DNA of 64,000 bases from Chloroflexota bacterium (GTDB taxonomy: Bacteria; Chloroflexota; Dehalococcoidia; JACPQK01): contig JACPQM010000046.1 of the NCBI GenBank assembly GCA_016190505.1, positions 78,463-142,462 on the forward strand, in the 5' to 3' direction. This document shows, one piece after another, positions 31,023 to 38,224 of the stretch (its first letter is position 1; each line of letters opens with the position of its first letter). Below the pieces are notes generated by a model. That model did no database searches. It worked only from the letters and a program-made list of their open reading frames with translations, and had not been told where the DNA came from. The position numbers and the translations under genes are program-made.

Positions 31023-34018
31023 GCATGCGGCAGACCATCGGCCGCTATCAGATCATTGAGCACATCGCCTCCGGCGGTCAGGCAACGGTGTTCCGTGCCT
31101 GGGACACCAGCACCGGCAGAGTCGTCGCGCTCAAGCTGCTCCACCAGCACCTGGCGGAGAGTGGCCCGCACCTTTATCGCTTCCATCGGGAGGCCAGGCT
31201 CGCGGCAGAGGCGGCCCACCCGAACATCGTCCAAGTGTACGAGGTCGGGCGGGACGGCGACTCCCACTTTATCGCCATGGAGTACCTGCCGGTAAGCCTG
31301 GACGACCTCATGCGCAACCAGCGCCAGATGCCCGTAGACCGGGTCGTGGACATCGCCAGGCAGATCGCCGGTGGCCTTGAGGCCATGAGGGTCCGCGGTG
31401 TGGTCCACCGGGACATCAAGCCGCCCAATGTGCTGATCGGTGCTGACGGGCAGGCCAAGCTTGCGGACTTTGGCATCAGCCGCCTGACGGAGGATGCGCG
31501 ACTCACCAGGACCGGCGCGGTCATGGGCACGCCCCACTACATGTCTCCGGAGCAGGCTCACGGGAAAGCGCTAGACACGCGGTCGGACCTGTATTCCCTC
31601 GGCGTTGTGATGTACCAGATGCTGGCGGGTGATGTCCCGTTCGACGCGGACACTCCGTTCGAGGTAATCCGCAAACACATCAACGAGCAGCCACGGCCGC
31701 TACGGCAGATCAGGCCTGATGTTGCAGTTGCGCTTCAGAGGATTGTCTCGCGGTGCCTGGCCAAGAGTCCGGACCGGCGATACAACACGCCCCTGGAGCT
31801 CGACTCGGCGCTCGCCAAAGCTTTCCCGTCGTCAAACCCGGCACAGCCACGGCGAGCGGAAACGCCGGCCAGCGCAGCCGGCCACGACGAGAGCGCGGGC
31901 AGCCCGATAGTGGAGACGCCGCCCCTCGGGATCCCACCGCCACTCCACATCCCGTGGGCCCGCCGTTTTGCGCGCCACATGCGCGGCAGGCGTGGCGTAG
32001 CGGTGGCCGTGGTGGCCATTATGCTGCTTGCTTTGGGTGGCGGAGTGTTCGCGATGACCTCACTTAGGCCTGCCGAGAACGCAGACGATAGCCGAAGCGG
32101 GGGGGAGGGCGGGGCCGGGCTTTCTTACCAACTGAAGGCTGAGGTGGTGGCGCGTGTCCAAGGCCCCGCATCCCTGCCACTGGAGGACAGGCACCGGGAG
32201 ACAGGGCTCTTCCTGCACCGTGGCGACACACCGAATCTCGCCGGGATGCGCGTCACCCTGCCCGATGGCCGCACGCTGACTTCGGATCGCGTCGGGGCCG
32301 AAACGTATTTCTTCGTTGACCTGTCAGGGCTGCCTCAACCTGGGGAGACCTACAAGTTCGTGGGCCTGGACGAGGACAGAAGACCCCTCGCAGGCACCGA
32401 CCAGACCGTGACCTGGGAAGCTTTTCCGGCACCGGGGCCGCCAGGCGGCGTGCGGGCTCAGGCAACCCCCCGGGGGATCGAGGTCACCTGGGAGGCGACG
32501 CCTCCGGCCAGGTTCGATCCGCGCGATATATACATTCTCCACGCGTTCGGGCCAAGCGGAAAGCTCATTTTCGTCGAAGCGACGGGGATCTACTCCTCGT
32601 TGATCGTGGTGCCCCGGTCGCGGGCGGAATATCCGCTGAAGGAGTGGTATAACTATTTCCCCATCGCGGAGTGGCCAGACGGCATCTACCGGATTTCCGT
32701 CGAGACACGAGTGTTCAACGGGCCACGAGAAGCGACCACGGAGTACTGGGTATGGGACCCCAGCCAGGATGTGACGGTCACTGTCGTCGGCGGTGTTGTC
32801 AAGGACATCAAGAATCCTGGCAATAAGCCGGCGCCCATGGCCGCGGAACCGACCGCTACCCCCACACCTTGCCCCAATTGCAGCGCTCCGGACCTCCAGC
32901 CCGGCGCCTGCCTGGACCGCCGCTCCCCCCAGGACCAACTGAAGGTGCTAGACCTAGCTCCCTCGTCCGGCAGCCCTCTGACCGCGGGAGCCACGGTGAC
33001 CGCCAAAGCGGATGTACAGTACAGGCTCGACTCCTTTGAGCGCGCTGAGCTCAAGCTCACTTGGGAGCGCGTTACCACAACCCCCATCAAAGTCTTCGAC
33101 ATCGCCCGCCTTGAGGTACCTCGCGGTGAAGGAGTCGTCTCCCTTGAAGGCTTCTTCGTTCTGCCCGAGGGCGATCATGTCCGCACCGTGGTCCACATGT
33201 TCCCACTGCTAACCGGCGAGCTAGCCGCCCAGTACCAGTGTGCGAACTCAATTCGGTTCGCCCCTGTCGGTACCTATGCTGTCGCCAACGACTCGGCGAA
33301 GCTGTGGGGGCCGCTGGCCGGGGAACCTGCGCCTACCCCAACACCGTGCCCCAGTTGCGGCGTGCCGAACCTCCAGGCCGGCCTCATCGCCTATTGGCCG
33401 GCCAACGGTAATGCCGACGACGCGGCAGGTGAGCATCACGGTGCCCTGAGGAAAGGCGCGACGTTTGGACCAGGTAAGGTTGGTCAGGCTTTCGATTTTT
33501 CTCAGTCTGGTGCACACGTGGAAATCTTGTCCGGCAACGACGACTTCAACTATGACCACACAGAGCCCATGACCGTTGGCCTTTGGGTCAAGAGGACATA
33601 TCCTCCTGGTCCCTGGCTATCTGGTGTGTCATTGCATGTCCTGGGCAAGAGACCGTATTGTGGCCCCAATGAAGACGTCCATTTCCAGATCTACTACGAC
33701 TCTAATCGTTGGGGATTCGCTGTGGGCGTCGTAAGTGGTGTATCCCAAATCACAGAGACGGTAGACCTTCTGCTATACGATCAGTGGAGACACGTAGCTG
33801 TTACCTTTGACGGATTCGCATTCAGGCTCTACGTTGACGGGACCCTGGTGGGGGGGCCCAACTTCGGGGCTTTCTCTTCGCCGCAGAATGCCGCGCCCTT
33901 GCTCCTGGGAGATTCTGGCAGTTGTGGGTCGTTCATTGGCTTGATGGACGAAGTCAGGTTCTACAATCGCGCACTCTCTGAGGCGGAAGTTAAAGCGCTT
34001 TTCGTTGCCGGCGCCTGA
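31019..34018 (+). CDS. PknB-like transmembrane Ser/Thr kinase with extracellular LamG domain
   Basis: 999 residues from GTG 31019 (GGAGGTG five bases upstream, overlapping the PP2C stop as GTGA); ATG 31025 is the alternative. The kinase domain (9-270) has IASGGQATVFRA, Lys39, HRDIKPPN (130-137), DFG (150-152) and MSPEQ. A proline-rich linker leads to one membrane helix (327-346). Outside lie a beta-rich region with an Fn3-like PGGVRAQATPRGIEVTWEA segment, two PTPTPCPxC linkers (near 607 and 766) and a C-terminal LamG/concanavalin-like domain (about 789-995, LIAYWPANGNADD to LMDEVRFYNRALSEAEV). It probably senses a surface glycan or protein and signals to the FHA regulator. Confidence 0.93.
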   Translation: MSMRQTIGRYQIIEHIASGGQATVFRAWDTSTGRVVALKLLHQHLAESGPHLYRFHREARLAAEAAHPNIVQVYEVGRDGDSHFIAMEYLPVSLDDLMRNQRQMPVDRVVDIARQIAGGLEAMRVRGVVHRDIKPPNVLIGADGQAKLADFGISRLTEDARLTRTGAVMGTPHYMSPEQAHGKALDTRSDLYSLGVVMYQMLAGDVPFDADTPFEVIRKHINEQPRPLRQIRPDVAVALQRIVSRCLAKSPDRRYNTPLELDSALAKAFPSSNPAQPRRAETPASAAGHDESAGSPIVETPPLGIPPPLHIPWARRFARHMRGRRGVAVAVVAIMLLALGGGVFAMTSLRPAENADDSRSGGEGGAGLSYQLKAEVVARVQGPASLPLEDRHRETGLFLHRGDTPNLAGMRVTLPDGRTLTSDRVGAETYFFVDLSGLPQPGETYKFVGLDEDRRPLAGTDQTVTWEAFPAPGPPGGVRAQATPRGIEVTWEATPPARFDPRDIYILHAFGPSGKLIFVEATGIYSSLIVVPRSRAEYPLKEWYNYFPIAEWPDGIYRISVETRVFNGPREATTEYWVWDPSQDVTVTVVGGVVKDIKNPGNKPAPMAAEPTATPTPCPNCSAPDLQPGACLDRRSPQDQLKVLDLAPSSGSPLTAGATVTAKADVQYRLDSFERAELKLTWERVTTTPIKVFDIARLEVPRGEGVVSLEGFFVLPEGDHVRTVVHMFPLLTGELAAQYQCANSIRFAPVGTYAVANDSAKLWGPLAGEPAPTPTPCPSCGVPNLQAGLIAYWPANGNADDAAGEHHGALRKGATFGPGKVGQAFDFSQSGAHVEILSGNDDFNYDHTEPMTVGLWVKRTYPPGPWLSGVSLHVLGKRPYCGPNEDVHFQIYYDSNRWGFAVGVVSGVSQITETVDLLLYDQWRHVAVTFDGFAFRLYVDGTLVGGPNFGAFSSPQNAAPLLLGDSGSCGSFIGLMDEVRFYNRALSEAEVKALFVAGA

Positions 34019-34151
34019 ACTCTACTGAACATAGCTCGGCGCGCCGTCAGGCGCCTGTACCCCGCGCCAGATAAAGTTATGCACATCTTGTCTTGGACGT
34101 GATACGAGAGGAGTCGCCATGTGCTGGTACTTCCAAGGCAACAGCGAGACT

Positions 34152-34183
34152 AGGCGGGTTCCGCTGCGCTACACCCACCCTAC
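34152..34183. repeat. Half copy of the GTAGGGTGGGT/ACCCACCCTAC repeat
   Basis: GCGGGTTCCGCTGCGCTACA followed by CCCACCCTAC matches the right half of the 75-bp repeats at 14.7 and 15.2 kb. It lies in the 274-bp gap before the AbrB antitoxin gene, where I see nothing else. Confidence 0.8.
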
Positions 34184-34292
34184 AGGGCTGGCTCTCGCCG
34201 TTCAGTTCTGGCGGATTGACAGCATCCCCCCTTCCTGAGACTATTGACGTGTGGGACGTGGGACGTGATACGTGTCACGTCGGAGAAAGACG

Positions 34293-34652
34293 ATGGCTAG
34301 AATAGGGACCAGGAGCGCAGCTGCTATCCGCCGCTCCTTCGAGCAGGTTGGCTACACCACAGAGACCGTAGCCGGCGCTGAGGCCGCATACGCGGTGCTT
34401 CGCCCCAAACGGCAGCTTACGTTGCCCGAGTCAGTCTGCGAGAAACTAGGGATCAAGCCCGGCGACAAGCTACACTTGACTGTGCAGGGCGACAAGCTTG
34501 TGATCAAGCCCGGCAAGGTCGTGGCGCGTGAGGCCTTGAGGGCGATTCAGGAGGCCTTCCAACGTTCCGGCATAACTGAGGAGGAACTCCTAGAGTCAGG
34601 CCGTCGCATAAGGGAAGAGTTGGCCCGCGAGCGCTATGGCCGCGAAACCTAG
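34293..34652 (+). CDS. AbrB/SpoVT-type antitoxin
   Basis: 119 residues from ATG 34293 (GGAGAAAG seven bases upstream). The central AbrB/MazE swapped-hairpin domain reads AVLRPKRQLTLPESVCEKLG then IKPGDKLHLTVQGDKLVIKP. The N-terminal ~28 residues and the C-terminal helical tail (EAFQRSGITEEELLESGRR) are outside it; the tail probably binds the toxin. The gene overlaps the PIN toxin gene by 17 bp. This pair appears intact, unlike five others in the window. Confidence 0.85.
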   Translation: MARIGTRSAAAIRRSFEQVGYTTETVAGAEAAYAVLRPKRQLTLPESVCEKLGIKPGDKLHLTVQGDKLVIKPGKVVAREALRAIQEAFQRSGITEEELLESGRRIREELARERYGRET

Positions 34653-35076
34653 GCCGCGCGTTTTTCTTGATAGCAACGTCATTTTTTCAGGCCTGAACTC
34701 CCCAGCCGGACCCCCGGGCAAGATCCTTCAGCTCTTTACTGACTCCGAGTTGACGGTGGTTGTTTCCCAGTATGTCGTAGACGAAGTGGTGCGCAATGTC
34801 AACGAGAAGTTGCCTTGGGCCATTCCAGAACTGCGAGCCATTCTAGATAGCACTGAATCGGAAATGATTGAAAGCATGCTGCCCGCTGAGGTCGCGCATT
34901 GGAGGCCCTATCTCCGCCTGGGAGATGCTACGATTCTTGCTGCGGCAATGGCCGCGCGGCCCGATTACTTCGTCACCGGAGATAGGCACTTCCTGGACAA
35001 CCCTACGCTCGCGCGGGAGTCCGGGTTGCGTATCGTCAGTCCAGCCCAGTTCGTGGAGCTAGTAGATGCCCCTTGA
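34636..35076 (+). CDS. PIN-domain toxin (intact)
   Basis: 146 residues. Four acidic positions of the PIN nuclease site are present: Asp in VFLDSNVIFSG (12), Glu in YVVDEVVRNV (about 50), Asp in LGDATIL (about 97) and Asp in VTGDRHFLD (about 115). It belongs to the PIN type with the FLDSNV/IFSGL start, presumed RNases. It starts inside the antitoxin 3' end and its own end overlaps the hemerythrin gene by 11 bp. Confidence 0.87.
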   Translation: MAAKPRPRVFLDSNVIFSGLNSPAGPPGKILQLFTDSELTVVVSQYVVDEVVRNVNEKLPWAIPELRAILDSTESEMIESMLPAEVAHWRPYLRLGDATILAAAMAARPDYFVTGDRHFLDNPTLARESGLRIVSPAQFVELVDAP

Positions 35077-35527
35077 AGCGCTGAAAGAGGGCCATCGGCG
35101 GGCGCTACAGGCCGTAGAGCGTGTCAAGGCTGCTGGCGAGCTAGCCAGGCAGGGCGAGACCGCCCAAGCCATAGCCATCGTGCGCGGGCTGCTCCCCTTC
35201 CTGGAACGGGACCAGCGCGTCCACTTCCGCCAGGAGGAAGAGGGGCTTTTTCTGTACCTGCGGCACATCATTGGCGATGGGCCGGTCCAGGCCATGGTCG
35301 GCGAGCACGAAAGCTACTGGACGGCCATCGCCACCCTCAAGCGGCTGCTGGACGGATCTGGCAGCGCCTCCGAGCTCCAGCGCCAGCTTCAGCACATCTT
35401 TTACCTCCTCGATGGGCATATTCAGAAGGAGGAATCGGCGTACTTCCCCGTGGCGGAGAAGAAGCTGAGCGCGGCGCAGCTTCAGGAGGTGGACGACGAG
35501 ATGGAGGCCATCGCCCGGCTGGGCTGA
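35066..35527 (+). CDS. Hemerythrin-like (HHE) domain protein
   Basis: 153 residues forming a four-helix bundle with candidate di-iron ligands: His10 (KEGHRR), His53 and Glu57/58 (VHFRQEEEGLF), His81 (VGEHESYW), His118 and Glu122 (DGHIQKEE). Such proteins bind O2 or NO or store iron in the cytosol. It starts inside the PIN gene end (ATG 35066) and precedes two small heme-copper-oxidase-like membrane proteins, so a gas-sensing or respiratory link is plausible. Confidence 0.85.
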   Translation: MPLEALKEGHRRALQAVERVKAAGELARQGETAQAIAIVRGLLPFLERDQRVHFRQEEEGLFLYLRHIIGDGPVQAMVGEHESYWTAIATLKRLLDGSGSASELQRQLQHIFYLLDGHIQKEESAYFPVAEKKLSAAQLQEVDDEMEAIARLG

Positions 35528-35534
35528 CCGGCCT

Positions 35535-35561
35535 GGGGCGGGCACGGGGGCCCGCCCCTAC
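35535..35561. repeat. GTAGGGGCG-family palindrome (imperfect)
   Basis: GGGGCGGG and CCCGCCCCTAC arms around CACGGGGG, just after the hemerythrin stop. Confidence 0.6.
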
Positions 35562-35597
35562 AGCGTCATCGTTAGGGTGTAAACTGGCAGTGACATC

Positions 35598-36026
35598 ATG
35601 CCCAGGGTCACAAAGTGGTTCCTGCGCTCCGCCATCGCCTATCTGGTGGCTGGACTGGCGCTGGGCGTGATCAACGCCGGCCTCTCCCTGGGTATCGCTA
35701 TCTCTATCTCTATCCCCACGAGAGCGCTGTTCCCCCTGTACGTCCACTTGCTGGTGGTGGGTTGGACCACCCAGCTCATATTCGGCGTGGCCTACTGGAT
35801 GTTCCCCCGTTACTCCAAGGAGCAAGTCTACGGCCATGCCAGGCTGGCCTGGTGGGCCTTTGCCCTGCTCAACGCTGGCCTCGCCCTGCGCGTGGTAGGC
35901 GAGCCAGCTCACGCCTACGACCCGCGACCACCTACGGCTGTAGTGATGGCGCTGTCGGCGCTGCTACAGGGCCTGGGCGGGCTGGCCTTCGTGGCCACCA
36001 TCTGGCCCCGGATCAAGGAGCACTGA
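35598..36026 (+). CDS. Small four-helix membrane protein related to heme-copper oxidase subunit I (copy 1)
   Basis: 142 residues, four predicted membrane helices. The second helix region HLLVVGWTTQLIFGVAYWMFPR resembles the helix of cbb3/NOR-type subunit I that carries a heme-ligand His followed by a GxxYWxxP exit. The C-terminal half has ALNAGLALRVVGEP-type and ALLQGLGGLAFVATIWPR segments. It is paralogous to the next gene (36028), with which it forms an operon, and follows hemerythrin. It may bind heme; function unknown. Confidence 0.7.
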   Translation: MPRVTKWFLRSAIAYLVAGLALGVINAGLSLGIAISISIPTRALFPLYVHLLVVGWTTQLIFGVAYWMFPRYSKEQVYGHARLAWWAFALLNAGLALRVVGEPAHAYDPRPPTAVVMALSALLQGLGGLAFVATIWPRIKEH

Positions 36027-36027
36027 G

Positions 36028-36417
36028 ATGCCCAGGGCGAGCGCCTGGTTCGTCCGCTCCGCATTCCTTTACCTCCTCGTCGGGTTCTCCCTGGGCGCTC
36101 TGCTTCTGTTCTACAAGGGCACCGGGTTCCTGCCCCAGGTGTGGCGGTTGCTGCCCGCCCACGCCGAGGTCCTGCTCATGGCCTGGCTGGTCCAGCTCGC
36201 CATGGGTGTGGGCTACTGGATATTGCCCCGTCCTGGCGGAAAACGCGGTGGGGCAGCCCTGGTGTGGGTGGTCTTCGGAGTGTTCAACGCCGGGGTATGG
36301 CTGGCCGTGGCGGGGCAGGTCATGGGCCTGCCCCTGTTGACCTGGCTGGGCCGCCTGGGCGAGCTTGTCGCCGTTGTGCTATTCGTGGCCCACGCCTGGC
36401 GCCGGCTTCGCGTGTAG
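36028..36417 (+). CDS. Small four-helix membrane protein related to heme-copper oxidase subunit I (copy 2)
   Basis: 129 residues from ATG 36028, one base after the TGA of copy 1. AHAEVLLMAWLVQLAMGVGY then WILPR aligns with HLLVVGWTTQLIFGVAYWMF of copy 1, and the N-termini (MPRASAWFVRSAFLYLLVGF versus MPRVTKWFLRSAIAYLVAGL) also match. The pair probably forms a hetero-oligomer. Close coupling suggests a shared role, possibly heme or quinone binding. No enzyme activity can be assigned. Confidence 0.7.
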   Translation: MPRASAWFVRSAFLYLLVGFSLGALLLFYKGTGFLPQVWRLLPAHAEVLLMAWLVQLAMGVGYWILPRPGGKRGGAALVWVVFGVFNAGVWLAVAGQVMGLPLLTWLGRLGELVAVVLFVAHAWRRLRV

Positions 36418-36462
36418 GAGGACGCTGCTATAATGGGCGTACGAGACCGGAGGGTGTCCATC

Positions 36463-36690
36463 ATGGTACAGCAGTTCAAGGTGATAATCGAGAAGAATCC
36501 TGACGGTTACGTTGCCTACCCGTTGGGCCTGAAGGGCGTTGTGGTCGGCCAAGGCGACACGTACGAAGAAGCCTTGTCGGACGTAAGGTCCGCAATCCGA
36601 TTTCACATTGAGACGTTTGGCAGCGAAGTCCTTCAGACCGAGCCGCCCGTCCTGGAGGCGTTCGTCGCCGAAACCGTGGTCACCGTTTGA
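36463..36690 (+). CDS. HicB-like antitoxin (third locus, orphaned)
   Basis: 75 residues from ATG 36463 (GGAGGGTG upstream), where HicB homology starts: MVQQFKVIIEKNPDGYVAYP, then GVVVGQGDTYEEALSDVRSA. An earlier ATG (36433) also has GGAGG and would add ten residues. Its stop overlaps the TTG of a shortened hicA (36687). Complete antitoxin, damaged toxin. Confidence 0.82.
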   Translation: MVQQFKVIIEKNPDGYVAYPLGLKGVVVGQGDTYEEALSDVRSAIRFHIETFGSEVLQTEPPVLEAFVAETVVTV

Positions 36691-36860
36691 GCGACAAGTT
36701 CCCTGTAGATGCCCCCAAAGCTAGAGCAATCCGGGACGGTTCAAGAACACCGTTGACCATGCCCAACCAACCAAGGATCAAGTCCTCTACACTCCGGACC
36801 ATCTGCACCCAGGCTGGAATACCCAGAGACGATTTCCTTCGGGCCTACGACCAGGCATAG
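36687..36860 (+). pseudogene. HicA toxin with internal in-frame deletion
   Basis: A 57-codon frame from TTG 36687 (TTGA overlap with the hicB stop). It opens LSDKFPVDAPKARAIR and ends SRTPLTMPNQPRIKSSTLRT then ICTQAGIPRDDFLRAYDQA, both standard parts of full-length HicA proteins of the KFPVDAP...TPLTMPN type. About 28 residues between them, which hold the catalytic-His segment, are missing. The reading frame is preserved, so a short inactive peptide could still be made and might still bind HicB. Confidence 0.7.
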
Positions 36861-36866
36861 CGTCCT

Positions 36867-37190
36867 ATGAGAGCCATGCTCCTCCGTCAACCGGGCCCCA
36901 TCGAGGGGCGTCCTCTGGCCCTGGCCGGCATCTATATGACGCCGGTGCCCGAGCTGGACTACACCCGCCACCTGTACCACGAGAAGACGCTGCGCACCGT
37001 GGCCAACGCCACCAGGCAGGACGCCCGCGATTTCCTGCGCCTGGCCGCGGAGATACCCGTGCGCACGCAGGTCGAGACCTTCGGTCTGGAAGATGCCAAC
37101 GAGGCGCTGCTGCGTCTGAAGCGTGGCCAGATACAGGGGGCTGCGGTTATCCAGATCGTCCGGTCACAGACAGCTATCCCAGAGCCTTGA
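36867..37190 (+). pseudogene. Zinc alcohol dehydrogenase with large internal deletion
   Basis: The frame joins the first ~18 residues of a zinc alcohol dehydrogenase (MRAMLLRQPGPIEGRPL) to its last ~85 (GIYMTPVPELDYTRHLYHEK, VANATRQDARDFLRLAAEIP, LLRLKRGQIQGAAVIQI). Both zinc sites and the NAD-binding fold, about 220 residues, are gone. The join lies in CTGGCCCTGGCC, a direct repeat of CTGGCC, suggesting a microhomology deletion. It directly follows the internally deleted hicA. It overlaps the BTAD regulator gene by 17 bp at the 3' end. Confidence 0.7.
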
Positions 37191-37935
37191 GGTAAAGCTC
37201 CTCAGTCTCCGGCGACGGACCGGTGCCAAGCTCGTTGTTCAGGGTCGCTTGCAGGTCGTGGTACGCTCTGATGGCTTTGGCGGGATTGCCGCTGGCAACA
37301 TAGGCGCGCATCAGCAGGCGGTAGGCGCTTTCCCTGAAGGGGTCAATGGACACCGCCTCGGCGGCTGTCTCTATCGCCCGCGCGTGGTCCCCACCGGCCA
37401 GCCACATCTCGGTGTGGCAATCCAGGGCGCGCACCAACTGCCGGCTGAGCTTGCCGCGTTGAAACTCCACCCATGCGCCATCGCAGTCCGGTAGAAACAG
37501 GCGCCGCGAGATGTTGGAGGCGACTGTGGCTGGACCGAGGATACGCCCCATGTCCCCCGCACGCACGGCCATCTCGGCCTGGTCAATGGCCTCGGCAGCG
37601 GCCTCCACGTCTATCCACGCCTCGGCAGACAAGAGTAGCCAGTGGAGGCCGAAACCACTGGCCAGTGTCATCCCTTGGGCCGCCAGGCCCCCACCCGCGA
37701 TGGTGCTGCGTAGCCGGCTGATCAAGGCGCTGAGCGCCACGTCACAAGCGGGAGGCGCTTCGCCAGGCCAAAGCAGGTCTACCAGTTCCTGTCGGGAGAC
37801 AGCGCGCCTGCGCTCGACCACCAGGTACGCGAAGAGGAGCCTGGACTGCTTTCCCCGGAAGCGGCGCTGGTCCAGTACTACCGTCCCCGAAACCTCTATA
37901 GCTATCGGACCCGCGAGATAGATCCTCACGCTCAT
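37174..37935 (-). CDS. BTAD (SARP/AfsR-like) transcription regulator
   Basis: 253 residues from ATG 37935 (a TTG nine bases upstream is also possible). An OmpR-type winged helix (about 1-95; KQSRLLFAYLVVERRRAVSR, ALSALISRLRSTI) is followed by the BTAD TPR-like region with FQRGKLSRQLVRALDCHTEM, AVSIDPFRESAYRLLMRAYV and the ending LQATLNNELGTGPSPETEEL. This is the standard SARP layout, usually an activator of specific metabolic genes. The target is unknown. Confidence 0.9.
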   Translation of the reverse strand: MSVRIYLAGPIAIEVSGTVVLDQRRFRGKQSRLLFAYLVVERRRAVSRQELVDLLWPGEAPPACDVALSALISRLRSTIAGGGLAAQGMTLASGFGLHWLLLSAEAWIDVEAAAEAIDQAEMAVRAGDMGRILGPATVASNISRRLFLPDCDGAWVEFQRGKLSRQLVRALDCHTEMWLAGGDHARAIETAAEAVSIDPFRESAYRLLMRAYVASGNPAKAIRAYHDLQATLNNELGTGPSPETEELYLKALG

Positions 37936-38012
37936 CGCCGTCAAGCAGGCGCCAAACTTTTGGCAAAGCCCTCTGCTATCATACTATCTATCTTTACATG
38001 AGGAGGCAGAAC

Positions 38013-38162
38013 ATGTCCTACGTGGTGACTTGCCCCTGTGGTGTGACGATTCGAGGAGAGGATGTGGACCAGTTCGTCAAGGATGTCCAGAAGCACGGGA
38101 AGGAAGTACACAACCAGGAGGCCTCTAAAGAACAGGTACTGGCAATGGCGAGACAGGAGTAG
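38013..38162 (+). CDS. Small DUF1059-like protein
   Basis: 49 residues from ATG 38013 with AGGAGG upstream. MSYVVTCPCGVTIRGEDVDQ shows a CxC pair, followed by FVKDVQKHGKEVHNQEAS, matching small DUF1059 proteins with Cys and an AxHxxxVH-like helix. Probably a zinc-stabilised cytosolic protein of unknown role. It stands alone between the BTAD and speE genes. Confidence 0.6.
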   Translation: MSYVVTCPCGVTIRGEDVDQFVKDVQKHGKEVHNQEASKEQVLAMARQE

Positions 38163-38224
38163 GCGATGCCCTGGCGGGTGGGCGAAACGGGAACATAGGC
38201 CGCCGACCGCCGCATGGCGCCGGG

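Noticed and set aside
34093..34305. 70-codon plus-strand frame
   Set aside because: Its middle (GFRCATPTLQ) is translated from the dispersed ACCCACCCTAC repeat; the same peptide appears at other repeat copies.
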